From NCBI GenBank assembly GCA_031553615.1, contig JAVBLJ010000023.1, forward strand, positions 19,021 through 83,020: a stretch of 64,000 nucleotides of DNA, given 5' to 3'. Below the pieces are notes generated by a model that was given only the letters and a program-made list of their open reading frames with translations, ran no database searches and had not been told where the DNA came from. The translations under genes and the position numbers were made by a program. Source of the stretch: WQXF01 sp031553615. Lineage in GTDB: Bacteria; Bacillota; Clostridia; Christensenellales; Aristaeellaceae. Below, piece by piece: positions 25,960-34,053 of the stretch (the stretch's first letter is position 1; each line of letters begins with the position of its first letter).

Positions 25960-26802
25960 ATGCCGTTGGTTTCGGCGAGACAATTGCTGCTGGATGCGCA
26001 GCGCGGCGGATATGCGCTGGGCGCATTCAACGTGGAGAATATGGAGATGGCGCAAGCGGTCGTGGCCGCCGCCGAGGAGATGCGCGCGCCGGTGATCGTG
26101 CAGACCACTTCGGGCACGCTGCAGTACGCGACACCCGCCGTGTTCGCTGGGATGGTTGCACGCCTAGCGCGCGATGCGCAGGTTCCGGTGGCCTTGCACC
26201 TGGATCATGGCAACAGCTTCGAGCTGGCCCAGGCCTGCGTGCGGGAAGGGTACACCTCAGTGATGATCGACGGCTCGCTGCTGCCCTTTGAAGAAAACGT
26301 TGCATTGACCCGGGCGGTGGTGGCGATGGCGGGCGATGTGCCGGTGGAGGCTGAGCTGGGCACGGTGGGCGGCAAGGAGGATGGACACGGCGCGGGAGGG
26401 GTGCAGTATACCGATCCGGCGCAGGCAGCGGAATTTGTGGAGCGCACAGGCGTGGCCTCGTTCGCCATGGCCATCGGCACCGCGCATGGCGTGTATAAAG
26501 GCGTACCTAAGCTTGATCTGGATCGGCTGAGCGAGATTCGCGCGGTGGTTCCGGTGCCACTGGTGCTGCACGGAACCTCGGGCGTTCCAGCGGAGCAGGT
26601 GCGCGCGTGCATCAAGCGCGGGGTCTGCAAGGTCAACTATGCCACCGAGCTGCGCATGGTGTTCACGCAGGCGGTACGCGAGGCTTTGGCGGCAAAGGCG
26701 GATATCATCGACCCCAAGACATTTCTCAAGGCTGGGCGCAAGGCGGTGCAGGCCCTGGTGTGCGAGCACATTAGGCTGTGCGGTTCGGATCAAAAGGCAT
26801 AG
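25960..26802 (+). CDS. Class II fructose/tagatose-bisphosphate-type aldolase
   Basis: A 280-aa zinc-dependent aldolase of the Fba/GatY/KbaY family, which cleaves a ketose (bis)phosphate to DHAP plus an aldehyde. Zinc-binding His are seen in LHLDHGNS, GTAHGVYKG and VLHGTSG; the EAELGTVGGKED segment is conserved. AGGAGGGG sits 5 nt before the ATG at 25960. The frame opens at 25915 but without a ribosome site. It is embedded in a pentose gene set, so a pentulose-phosphate or tagatose substrate is possible; the specificity is not settled by the sequence. Confidence 0.88.
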   Translation: MPLVSARQLLLDAQRGGYALGAFNVENMEMAQAVVAAAEEMRAPVIVQTTSGTLQYATPAVFAGMVARLARDAQVPVALHLDHGNSFELAQACVREGYTSVMIDGSLLPFEENVALTRAVVAMAGDVPVEAELGTVGGKEDGHGAGGVQYTDPAQAAEFVERTGVASFAMAIGTAHGVYKGVPKLDLDRLSEIRAVVPVPLVLHGTSGVPAEQVRACIKRGVCKVNYATELRMVFTQAVREALAAKADIIDPKTFLKAGRKAVQALVCEHIRLCGSDQKA

Positions 26803-26872
26803 TAAACGGCTTCATCAAAGCAAAGGGTTTGACGCGTGCCTGAATTGCGAGACGTAGAAAAGGGGCGGGACG

Positions 26873-28354
26873 ATGAGCACGTATCTGTTGGGAATCGATA
26901 TTGGCACGTCGGCGTGCAAGGTCGCTCTCTTTAAGCCCGATGGCTCCGTGACCGCGCAGGCCAGCGGCGAGTACCCGGTGTACTATCCGCATCCAGGTTG
27001 GGCGGAGCAGGACCCGGAGGCTTGGTGGGACGCGGTGTGCGATGCCGTGCGCGCGCTGCTGGAGCAAAGCGGCGTTGCGCCTGCTCACATCGCCGGAGTG
27101 GGGATCGATGGGCAGAGCTGGTCGGCGATCGCCATTGACGGCGGGGGCAAGGTGCTGACCCCTACGCCGATCTGGACGGACACGCGGGCGCAGAGTATCT
27201 GCGATGCACTGCGCCGCGAGGGGAGCGAGGAGGCGGCGTTCGCATGCTGCGGCAATCCGCTCCAGCCCATGTACACGTTGCCCAAGATTCTTTGGTATAG
27301 GCAGAATCTGCCTGCCGTGTACGCGCAGACCGATACAATTCTTCAATCCAACAGCTTCATCGCGTACCGCCTCACGGGCGCGCGGGTGCAGGATGTGTCG
27401 CAGGGCTATGGGTTGCATTGCTTCGATATGCGCGCGTTGCGTTGGGATGACGCGATGTGTGAGCGCTTGGGCATCGAGCGCAGACTGCTGCCCGAGCTGG
27501 TGGCCTGCCACCAGGTGATAGGCGCGGTGAACGCTGCCGCCGCTGCGCGTACCGGGCTTGCGCCGGGCACGCCTGTGGTCGCCGGAGGGCTGGACGCTGC
27601 CTGTGGAACGCTGGGCGCAGGGGTCATCCATGCGGGCGAAACGCAGGAGCAGGGTGGGCAGGCCGGGGGCATGAGCATCTGCTTGAATGAATACAAGGCC
27701 GATCCGCGCCTGATACTGGGCGCTCACGTGGTGCCGGGGCGTTGGCTGCTGCAGGGCGGCACGGTGGGCGGCGGGGGAATGCTGCGCTGGCTGCGCGAGC
27801 AGCTTTGCCCCGATCTATCGTTTGGGCAGATGAGCGCGCTGGCCGCCCAGGCTCCGGCGGGCAGCGAGGGGCTGCTTTGCCTGCCGTACATGGCAGGCGA
27901 GCGCTCACCAATCTGGGATGCGAGCGCGAAGGGCGTATTCTTTGGCCTGGATTACGCCAAGACGCGCGCCCACTTGATCCGCGCCGCGATGGAGGGCGTG
28001 GCGTACGCGCTGCGGCACAACCTGGAGGTGGCGGCGACCGCGGGCGCAGCGCCACAAGTGCTGCGCGCCATGGGCGGCGCGGCCAACAGCGAGGTTTGGA
28101 CGCAGATCAAGGCCGACGTGACCGGAAAGCGCATCGTCGTGCCCGCCTCCGATACCGCCACCACCCTGGGGGCGGCCCTGTTGGCCGGTGTGGGCGTAGG
28201 GGTATATCGCGATTTTGAGGAGGCGGTGGCGCGCACCATCGCGGTGCGTCGCGAGCATGCGCCTGCGGAGGAGTACCGCGAGGTGTATGAGCAGGGGTAT
28301 CGGAAATACCGGAAGCTCTATGAAAATTTGAAGGAACTAATGCGGGAGGGTTGA
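26873..28354 (+). CDS. xylB: FGGY-family carbohydrate kinase, xylulokinase-like
   Basis: A 493-aa sugar kinase with the FGGY layout: N-terminal ATPase motif LLGIDIGTSACKVALF, sugar-contact segment GVGIDGQSWSAIAID, and C-terminal signature region RAMGGAANSEVWTQIKADVTG. AAGGGGCGGG precedes the ATG. Length and motifs fit xylulokinase, which would phosphorylate D-xylulose. Neighbouring genes encode a polyol dehydrogenase (12 bp away in start) and an aldose reductase-like protein, which suits D-xylulose as substrate. L-xylulose or ribulose kinases of the same family remain possible. Confidence 0.85.
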   Translation: MSTYLLGIDIGTSACKVALFKPDGSVTAQASGEYPVYYPHPGWAEQDPEAWWDAVCDAVRALLEQSGVAPAHIAGVGIDGQSWSAIAIDGGGKVLTPTPIWTDTRAQSICDALRREGSEEAAFACCGNPLQPMYTLPKILWYRQNLPAVYAQTDTILQSNSFIAYRLTGARVQDVSQGYGLHCFDMRALRWDDAMCERLGIERRLLPELVACHQVIGAVNAAAAARTGLAPGTPVVAGGLDAACGTLGAGVIHAGETQEQGGQAGGMSICLNEYKADPRLILGAHVVPGRWLLQGGTVGGGGMLRWLREQLCPDLSFGQMSALAAQAPAGSEGLLCLPYMAGERSPIWDASAKGVFFGLDYAKTRAHLIRAAMEGVAYALRHNLEVAATAGAAPQVLRAMGGAANSEVWTQIKADVTGKRIVVPASDTATTLGAALLAGVGVGVYRDFEEAVARTIAVRREHAPAEEYREVYEQGYRKYRKLYENLKELMREG

Positions 28355-28356
28355 GC

Positions 28357-29400
28357 ATGAAAGCCGCAGTACTGTATGGAAACAAGGATATCCGTTGCAG
28401 CGATTACCCCACGCCGGAGCTCCGACCAGGCACTGTCAAGGTGCGCGTGCGGGCTTCGGGCATCTGCGGGAGCGACGTGCCGCGCGTGCTGCACAACGGC
28501 GCGCACTTCTATCCCATCGTGCTGGGGCACGAGTTTGCGGGCGATATCGTGGAGATCGCGCCGGAGGTGTCCGGCTTTGCGCTGGGGGATACGGTTTCGG
28601 GCGCGCCGCTGGTGCCCTGCCTGCGCTGCGTGGATTGCCAGCAGGGCAACTACGCGCTGTGCAAGCATTACAGCTTCATTGGCTCCCGCGAGCAGGGCAG
28701 CTTTGGCGAATATGTGGTGATGCCCGCGCACAATGCGGTCAAGTACGATGCAAGCATCCCCTACGAGCAGGCCGCCATGTTCGAGCCCTCGACCGTGGCG
28801 CTGCACGGCGTGATGCTTAACGATTACCGGGGCGGCGGCACCGTGGCCGTGCTGGGCTGCGGCACCATTGGGGTATTCACCATTCAATGGGCGAAGATTT
28901 TTGGGGCCAAGCGCATCGTGGCGTTCGACATCGACGAGGGACGCCTTGCGCTGGCCAAGCGGCTGGGCGCCGACGAGGCCATCAACACGCGGAACCCGGA
29001 GTTCCTGGCCCAAGCCATGGCGCTGACGGAAGGCGCGGGCTTTTCGTACGTGTTTGAAAGCGCGGGCAATCCTGTGACGATGCACATTGCTTTTGAGCTG
29101 GCGGGCAGCAAGGCGCAGGTGTGCTTCATCGGCACTCCGCACGTGGATGTTTCGTTTACGCCCAAACAATGGGAATGCATGAACCGCAAGGAATTCAAGC
29201 TGACCGGCAGCTGGATGAGCTATTCCGCCCCCTTCCCGGGCCGGGAATGGAGCCTGACCGCACACTACTTTGCCACCGGGCAGCTAAAGTTCGACGAGGA
29301 TTTCCTATTCAAGCGCTTCCCGCTTTCGAAGGTGGGCGAGGCATTCGCGCTCTTCGAGGACCCGAGCCAGGTACATGGCAAAGTGATGCTGATAATATAA
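28357..29400 (+). CDS. Zinc-dependent polyol dehydrogenase (GatD/sorbitol-dehydrogenase type)
   Basis: A 347-aa medium-chain dehydrogenase. Catalytic zinc segment ASGICGSDVPR and GHEFAGDIVEIAP; structural zinc cysteines in CLRCVDCQQGNYALC; Rossmann motif VAVLGCGTIGVF around residue 165, with an acidic residue after it (AFDIDE) suggesting NAD preference. The ATG at 28357 follows GGGAGGG, and the upstream stop overlaps the ribosome site. Best matches in style are galactitol-1-phosphate 5-dehydrogenase and xylitol/sorbitol dehydrogenases. Next to an aldose reductase and FGGY kinase, a xylitol or arabitol dehydrogenase role is an attractive inference. Confidence 0.85.
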   Translation: MKAAVLYGNKDIRCSDYPTPELRPGTVKVRVRASGICGSDVPRVLHNGAHFYPIVLGHEFAGDIVEIAPEVSGFALGDTVSGAPLVPCLRCVDCQQGNYALCKHYSFIGSREQGSFGEYVVMPAHNAVKYDASIPYEQAAMFEPSTVALHGVMLNDYRGGGTVAVLGCGTIGVFTIQWAKIFGAKRIVAFDIDEGRLALAKRLGADEAINTRNPEFLAQAMALTEGAGFSYVFESAGNPVTMHIAFELAGSKAQVCFIGTPHVDVSFTPKQWECMNRKEFKLTGSWMSYSAPFPGREWSLTAHYFATGQLKFDEDFLFKRFPLSKVGEAFALFEDPSQVHGKVMLII

Positions 29401-29420
29401 TGACGATGAAAAATATTGAT

Positions 29421-29525
29421 ATAACATAAATTAATGCAACATAAACTGAAGCAACACAAATTGATGCAACATAAATCGAAGCAACATAAACTGAAGCAAC
29501 ACAAATTGATGCAACATCAATAGAA
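29421..29525 (+). repeat. Tandem array, 15-bp unit, about 6-7 copies
   Basis: AT-rich copies of GCAACATAAACTGAA-like units, alternating between two variants, fill the gap between the dehydrogenase and the reductase. The array begins about 20 nt after the stop. No promoter is obvious, and the composition differs strongly from the GC-rich genes around it. Confidence 0.9.
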
Positions 29526-29538
29526 GGGAAGGGATACG

Positions 29539-30552
29539 GTGACACAGTTTGTTGATCCGGCAATGGTTCCCAAGCGCAAGCTTTATACGGGCGAGGAGAT
29601 TCCGTGCATCGGCATCGGCACCTTTGGCTCCGATCGATTTGGGCCCGAGGAGGTGGCGCAGGCGGTCGCGGGAGCAATTCGTGCCGGGTATCGGCTGATC
29701 GACTGCGCGGCGGTTTACGGCAACGAGGCGCTGATTGGGCAGGTGCTTGAGGATGCGTTGCGCGAAGGCGTCGTAAAGCGTGAGGAGATTTTCGTGGTTT
29801 CGAAGGTGTGGAACGACAAGCATGGCCGGGGCGACGTGCTGATTTCCTGCGCCCAAACGCTCAAGGATTTACACCTTGACGCGCTGGACATCTGCTTCGT
29901 CCATTGGCCCTTCCCGAATTACCATGCCCCCGGCTGTGCGGGCGATGCGCGCAATCCGGATTCAAAGCCCTTTAGCGCCGAGGCCTATCTTTCGACCTGG
30001 CGGCAAATGGAGCGGCTGGTCGACATGGGGCTCACGCGGTATATTGGCATGTCGAACATGACCATTCCCAAGCTGGAGGCGGTGCTGCCGCATTGCCGGA
30101 TCAAACCCGCGCTCATCGAGATGGAGATGCACCCCAGCTTCCAGCAGCAGGAGCTGTTCGATTACTGCGTGCAGCGCGGGATTCTGCCGGTCGGATATTG
30201 TCCCATTGGCTCGCCCTCGCGCCCCGAGCGCGATAGGACGCCCGAGGACGTGGCCGATACCGAGCTGCCCGAGGTGGTGGCGATCGCCCAGGCGCACGGC
30301 GTGCATCCGGCCATCGTCTGCCTGAAGTGGGCGACGCAGCGCGGGCAGATACCCATCCCGTTCTCGGTGCGCGAAGCCCAATATGTGAGCAATCTGCGCT
30401 GCACCACCGAGGACCCGTTGACCGCGGAGGAGATGCAAACCTTGGCGCGCGCCGAGCGCAATTGCCGCCTCATCAAGGGTCAGGTGTTCCTTTGGGAGGG
30501 CGCGCAGGGCTGGGAAGACCTTTGGGATTTGCACGGAACCATTGTGAGATAG
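29539..30552 (+). CDS. Aldo-keto reductase (aldose reductase-like)
   Basis: A 337-aa AKR of TIM-barrel type. The catalytic tetrad is visible: Asp and Tyr in RLIDCAAVYGNEALIG, Lys in FVVSKVWND, and His in CFVHWPFPNY. GTG start at 29539 with AAGGGAAGGG upstream. AKRs of this type reduce aldoses with NAD(P)H; in this operon the products xylose and arabinose of the neighbouring glycosidases are plausible substrates, giving xylitol or arabitol for the dehydrogenase upstream. Substrate is inferred. Confidence 0.88.
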   Translation: MTQFVDPAMVPKRKLYTGEEIPCIGIGTFGSDRFGPEEVAQAVAGAIRAGYRLIDCAAVYGNEALIGQVLEDALREGVVKREEIFVVSKVWNDKHGRGDVLISCAQTLKDLHLDALDICFVHWPFPNYHAPGCAGDARNPDSKPFSAEAYLSTWRQMERLVDMGLTRYIGMSNMTIPKLEAVLPHCRIKPALIEMEMHPSFQQQELFDYCVQRGILPVGYCPIGSPSRPERDRTPEDVADTELPEVVAIAQAHGVHPAIVCLKWATQRGQIPIPFSVREAQYVSNLRCTTEDPLTAEEMQTLARAERNCRLIKGQVFLWEGAQGWEDLWDLHGTIVR

Positions 30553-30571
30553 GAGAAAGGTGGAGGAAAAC

Positions 30572-31573
30572 ATGCATAAGAGAATTACCCTCGCCTACGC
30601 GACGAACAAGGGCTTGCTGATGATGAACGAACAGGACGCGCAGCGGCTTACGCATGTCAATTTGGCATTTGGCATCCTGGAGGAGGGGCGGCTGAGCCTG
30701 CGACCTCTGCCCGATATCGCCCGCGTTGAGGTGATCCGCCGCTGGAATCCTGCGCTCAAGTTTGTGTTGTCAATTGGCGGATGGGGCGCGGGCGGCTATT
30801 CGACCATGGCCATGACCGCCGCCGGAAGAGAGGACTTTGCGCAAGCCGTGAAAGCCGCGCTGGATGAGCACAACCTAGACGGCGTGGACATGGATTGGGA
30901 ATACCCCTGCGATGGCAGCGCGGGCATCGACTACGATCCCCGGGATCGCGAGAACTTCACGCTGCTGCTGACCGCGCTGCGCGAGGCGGTGGGGGAGAAG
31001 ATCGTTTCCATTGCCGCCGGGGCGGGCGAATACTACATTCGTGGCACGGAGATGGAGAAGGTGGCCGCGATTTGCGATTATGTGCAGATCATGACCTACG
31101 ACATGCGCAACGGCATGACCTACGAGGCCGGGCATCACACCTCGCTGTATGCCAGCGCCGGAGATGTGAACAACGTGGGCACCGATGCCATGGTCAATCT
31201 CTTTGCGAGCGCGGGCGTGCCTCTTGATCGGATTGTGATCGGCGCGGCGTTTTACAGCCGCCACTGGGAGCAGGTGCCCAACGTCAACCAGGGCTTGCTG
31301 CAAGCCGCCGGAACCGTTGGGATGTTTGGCCCCGGATACGCGCAGCTTGCCAGCGAATACATCGGCAAGAACGGCTGGACGCGCTACTGGGACGACCACG
31401 CAAAGGCGGCTTACCTATTCAATGGCAGCGGCCTGTATAGCTACGACGATCCGGATTCGCTTCGCTTGAAGTGCGCCTACGTGCGCGAGCGTGGCTTGGC
31501 CGGTATCATGTATTGGGAACACTCGTGCGATGAATCGCGTGCCCTGCTTTCTGCGATCGACGAGGTCGAGTGA
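30572..31573 (+). CDS. GH18 glycosidase-like protein without signal peptide
   Basis: A 333-aa family 18 TIM barrel. The active-site strand DGVDMDWEYPCDG (near residue 110) carries the DxxDxDxE pattern with the catalytic Glu, and SIGGWGAGGYS and QIMTYDMRNGM are further family motifs. GGAGG at 30562-30566 supports the ATG at 30572. There is no signal peptide, which is unusual for a chitinase and suggests an intracellular substrate such as an imported or peptidoglycan-derived amino-sugar oligomer. It closes the pentose operon. Confidence 0.88.
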   Translation: MHKRITLAYATNKGLLMMNEQDAQRLTHVNLAFGILEEGRLSLRPLPDIARVEVIRRWNPALKFVLSIGGWGAGGYSTMAMTAAGREDFAQAVKAALDEHNLDGVDMDWEYPCDGSAGIDYDPRDRENFTLLLTALREAVGEKIVSIAAGAGEYYIRGTEMEKVAAICDYVQIMTYDMRNGMTYEAGHHTSLYASAGDVNNVGTDAMVNLFASAGVPLDRIVIGAAFYSRHWEQVPNVNQGLLQAAGTVGMFGPGYAQLASEYIGKNGWTRYWDDHAKAAYLFNGSGLYSYDDPDSLRLKCAYVRERGLAGIMYWEHSCDESRALLSAIDEVE

Positions 31574-31630
31574 CGCGGCGAAATGCTGTGGGAGTGGGTA
31601 TCAGCAAACGATAAAGATTACCAGTAAGGC

Positions 31631-31659
31631 TTGACAAACGTGCGGTGAGGCGCTATGCT
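31631..31659 (+). promoter_or_regulatory. Strong sigma-A promoter of the TM1266-transporter leader
   Basis: Perfect TTGACA (31631-31636), 17-bp spacer, TATGCT (31654-31659). Predicted transcription start is about 31666, at the base of a folded leader. Confidence 0.8.
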
Positions 31660-31787
31660 AATACAGGAACGAGATTCGAAACCGAGCGCTAGCGCGAGGC
31701 GGAGAATCTCGAAGCCCCATGCCTTAAATCACAAGAGCTTCTGTTGACGGAAGGAGAAATCTGACCGTAGAGAGAGGGGGAATAGCG

Positions 31788-31814
31788 ATGATGCATTCTG
31801 TTTGCGGCCCATAG
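31788..31814 (+). CDS. Leader peptide (8 codons) overlapping the terminator
   Basis: ATG ATG then His-Ser-Val-Cys-Gly-Pro and TAG, preceded by GAGAGAGGGGG 7 nt upstream. The ORF covers the whole 5' arm of the terminator stem and stops at the first loop base, so a translating ribosome would prevent the hairpin. This is the layout of leader-peptide attenuators. Inferred from sequence alone. Confidence 0.45.
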   Translation: MMHSVCGP

Positions 31815-31834
31815 CAAGTTTGGGCTGCATTTTT
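31803..31834 (+). terminator. Intrinsic terminator in the leader
   Basis: TGCGGCCCA (31803-31811) pairs with TGGGCTGCA (31821-31829; one G-T pair), followed by TTTTT. It lies 108 nt upstream of the TM1266 gene, so it must be conditional for the genes to be expressed. Confidence 0.8.
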
Positions 31835-31847
31835 GTGTTTTCCGGAG

Positions 31848-31912
31848 GGATTCAGAAAGGATTTCGAAGGAATTTAGAAGGAATTTAGAAGGTATTTAGA
31901 AGGTATTTTGAA
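31848..31912 (+). repeat. Tandem repeat, ~11-bp unit, 5-6 copies
   Basis: Degenerate copies of AAGGAATTTAG lie between the terminator and the TM1266 ribosome site. Confidence 0.8.
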
Positions 31913-31941
31913 ACGGATCGAATCGATTTGGAGGGACGGCA

Positions 31942-32229
31942 ATGGCCAAGCGCATTGGGTTCGTGGGAATTGTGCTGGAAGATTTGCGCCAGAGCGCGCG
32001 CGTCAACGAAATCATCAGCGAATTCGGCGACATGGTGACCGGGCGCATCGGCGTGCCCGACCATGCGCGCGGCATTGCGGTCATCGGTCTGCTGGTGGAG
32101 GGAACTAACGAGAGAATCGGCGCTTTTACGGGGATGCTAGGCAATGTACGCGGCGTATCCGTGAAAAGCGCGATGACGGCCAAGCAATGGGCGGAGCAAT
32201 CGGCAGATAGGAAGAATACGGAGGAATGA
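31942..32229 (+). CDS. TM1266-family (iron-only hydrogenase system) putative regulator
   Basis: A 95-aa ACT-like protein with the family pattern RIGFVGIVLEDLRQSARVNEIISEFGDMVTGRIGVPD and GIAVIGLLVEG. TTGGAGGGAC precedes the ATG. TM1266 proteins occur with hydrogenase maturation genes in Thermotoga, and also in front of small ABC transporters in Clostridia; no biochemical function is established. Here it heads a four-gene transport operon under the structured leader. The stop overlaps the first possible start of the next gene. Confidence 0.82.
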   Translation: MAKRIGFVGIVLEDLRQSARVNEIISEFGDMVTGRIGVPDHARGIAVIGLLVEGTNERIGAFTGMLGNVRGVSVKSAMTAKQWAEQSADRKNTEE

Positions 32230-32234
32230 ATCCT

Positions 32235-33245
32235 ATGAAATACAGGGTTTTGCGGGGAATTTGTGGTGTGTTAGCGGTAATCATGCTGGCAGCGACCGGT
32301 ATGGCCGCGCTGGCTGGGCAGGAGAGCGCAAAGGTGCGCGTCGGCGCGCTGAAGGGCCCGACAGCCATGGGGCTGGCGCAGATGATGACGGTAAACTCCG
32401 AGGCTTACGAGCTTTCGCTGGTCGGTGCGCCCGATGAGATGGTGGCGCAGATCGCCAGCGGACAGGTCGATATCGCGGCGCTGCCCACAAACCTGGCGGC
32501 TACGCTGTACAACAAGACCAGCGGCGGCGTGAAACTGCTGGCGCTCAACACGCTGGGCGTGCTCTACGTGCTGGAGCGTGGCGATAGCGTGCACAGCGCC
32601 GCCGATTTGGCGGGCAAGACGCTGTACGCCACCGGCCAGGGCGCGACGCCGGAGTACACGCTGCGCTACGTGCTGGAGCAAGAAGGCATTGCGGAGCAGA
32701 CGCAGGTGGAGTTCAAGGCCGAGCACACCGAGCTGGTGACCCTGGCCGCGACGGGCGGGGCCGATCTGGTGCTGCTGCCCGAGCCGCACGTGACCTCGCT
32801 GCTGATGCAGGACGCGGGCTTCCGCGTGGCGCTGGATATGACCACGGCTTTCGCCGAGGCGGCGCGCAAGGCCGGCGAGGAGAACATGGAGCTAAGCATG
32901 GGCTGCTGGGTGGTGCGCACGGAGTTTGCGCAGGAACACCCGGAAGCGGTGCGCGAATTCTTGGCCGCGTACCAGACCTCGGCGGCCTACGTGAATGAGC
33001 ACGTGGAGGAGAGCGCCCAGTGGATCGAGCAGCTGGGCATCCTGCCAAAGGCGGCGGTGGCGGCCAAGGCGCTCCCGAATTGCCACATCGTCTGCATTGC
33101 GGGCGAGGAGGCGCGCGCGCGTATGGAGCCGCTGCTGGGTGTGTGGTTCGCGGCGAATCCGGCTGCGGTGGGCGGTGCGCTGCCGGGCGAGGATTTCTAT
33201 TATGTCGATCCGGCCGGCGATGCGCAAGGCAATGCGGCGCAATAG
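32235..33245 (+). CDS. NMT1/TauA/SsuA-like ABC substrate-binding protein
   Basis: A 336-aa receptor of the NitT/TauT class. Signal peptide about residues 1-28 (cut near ALAGQESAK), no lipobox Cys. Mature features: VRVGALKGPTAMGLAQM, VAQIASGQVDIAALPTN, ADLAGKTLYATGQGATPEYTLRYVL. I prefer the ATG at 32235 because GGAGG (32220-32224) would be too close to the ATG at 32226. The class binds nitrate, sulfonates, thiamine precursors or guanidine; the ligand is not evident. Confidence 0.85.
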   Translation: MKYRVLRGICGVLAVIMLAATGMAALAGQESAKVRVGALKGPTAMGLAQMMTVNSEAYELSLVGAPDEMVAQIASGQVDIAALPTNLAATLYNKTSGGVKLLALNTLGVLYVLERGDSVHSAADLAGKTLYATGQGATPEYTLRYVLEQEGIAEQTQVEFKAEHTELVTLAATGGADLVLLPEPHVTSLLMQDAGFRVALDMTTAFAEAARKAGEENMELSMGCWVVRTEFAQEHPEAVREFLAAYQTSAAYVNEHVEESAQWIEQLGILPKAAVAAKALPNCHIVCIAGEEARARMEPLLGVWFAANPAAVGGALPGEDFYYVDPAGDAQGNAAQ

Positions 33246-34053
33246 CGTGGGGAATCGTCCGGGTGATAAACGGGCACTTTCAAAAGGGGCGGCTTCGCTG
33301 GGGGCCGCCCTCTTTTGGGTTGCGTTTTGGGCCTTGCTCGCCTCCCGGATTGGCCAGCCGCTGCTGCTGCCCGATCCGCTGGCGGTCGCGGTCAGTTTGG
33401 CGCGCCTGATGGTGACGGGGGGATTCTGGCGGGATGTGGCGGATTCCGTGCTGCGCGCGGGCGGCGCATTTGCGATCGGCGTCGCGCTGGGCACAGTGCT
33501 GGCGGTGGGCACGACGCAGCTCGCGTTGCTGCGAGCGTTGCTTCGGCCTGCGCTGGTAGCGATCCGCGCCACACCGGTTTCCTCGTTCATCATCCTGGCG
33601 CTGGTGTGGCTCAAGGCCGATTGGGTTCCGGTGCTGGTGGGCGCGCTGATGGTGCTGCCCATCGTGTGGGGCAACGTATCCCAGGGGATCGAAAGCGTCG
33701 ATCCCGAGCTGCTGGAAATGGCGCGGATGTACGGCTTTTCGTCCCGGCAGAGGGTGCTCAAGCTCTATGTGCCCAGCGTGCAGCCCACCTTCCTGGCGGC
33801 GTGCGAGACTGCGATGGGGCTTTGCTGGAAGGCGACCATCGCCGCCGAGGTGTTGGGACTGCCGCGCGGCGCGATCGGCACCCGTCTGCACGATGCGAAA
33901 ATCTACCTGGAAACCGATGCGCTCTTTGCCTGGACGCTGGCAGTGATCCTGCTCAGCCTGCTGCTGGAGCGTGCTTTTGCATGGTTGGTGCGGCGGGCGG
34001 CGCTGCGCTCGGATTTGCGGGAGAGGGGGGAAGCGAATGCTTTGCGGGCTTGA
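33232..34053 (+). CDS. TauC/SsuC-type ABC transporter permease
   Basis: A permease of about 273 aa with five to six helices; the conserved loop reads MARMYGFSSRQRVLKLYVPSV near residue 165. The reading frame is open to 32995, but only the last part is permease; I chose the ATG at 33232, which overlaps the receptor stop by 14 nt, as common in these operons. An ATG at 33220 is the alternative. It acts with the ATPase at 34037. Confidence 0.85.
   Translation: MRRNSVGNRPGDKRALSKGAASLGAALFWVAFWALLASRIGQPLLLPDPLAVAVSLARLMVTGGFWRDVADSVLRAGGAFAIGVALGTVLAVGTTQLALLRALLRPALVAIRATPVSSFIILALVWLKADWVPVLVGALMVLPIVWGNVSQGIESVDPELLEMARMYGFSSRQRVLKLYVPSVQPTFLAACETAMGLCWKATIAAEVLGLPRGAIGTRLHDAKIYLETDALFAWTLAVILLSLLLERAFAWLVRRAALRSDLRERGEANALRA

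Larger units (their letters stand above)
31666..31834 (+). ncRNA. Structured 5' leader, candidate unassigned cis-regulatory RNA
   Basis: The transcript opens with a perfect 8-bp stem (CGAGATTC 31670-31677 with GAATCTCG 31704-31711) enclosing the self-complementary GCGCTAGCGC. Next, CUUCUG-UUGA-CGGAAG forms a 6-bp hairpin (31738-31753). CCCC at 31714-31717 can pair with the GGGG at 31776-31780, which is the ribosome site of an 8-codon ORF, and a terminator follows. I could not match it to TPP, SAM, guanidine, THF, M-box, FMN, cobalamin, ZTP or T-box consensus motifs. The likely job is to control the downstream TM1266/ABC genes in response to an unknown signal. Confidence 0.55.

Noticed and set aside
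29421..29525. CRISPR-like array
   Set aside because: The 15-bp units are directly adjacent without unique spacers, and no cas genes are nearby.
31636..31720. M-box (magnesium) or TPP riboswitch, suggested by GGTGAGGCGCTAT near the start
   Set aside because: That stretch lies within the promoter and would not be transcribed; other conserved blocks of these classes are absent.
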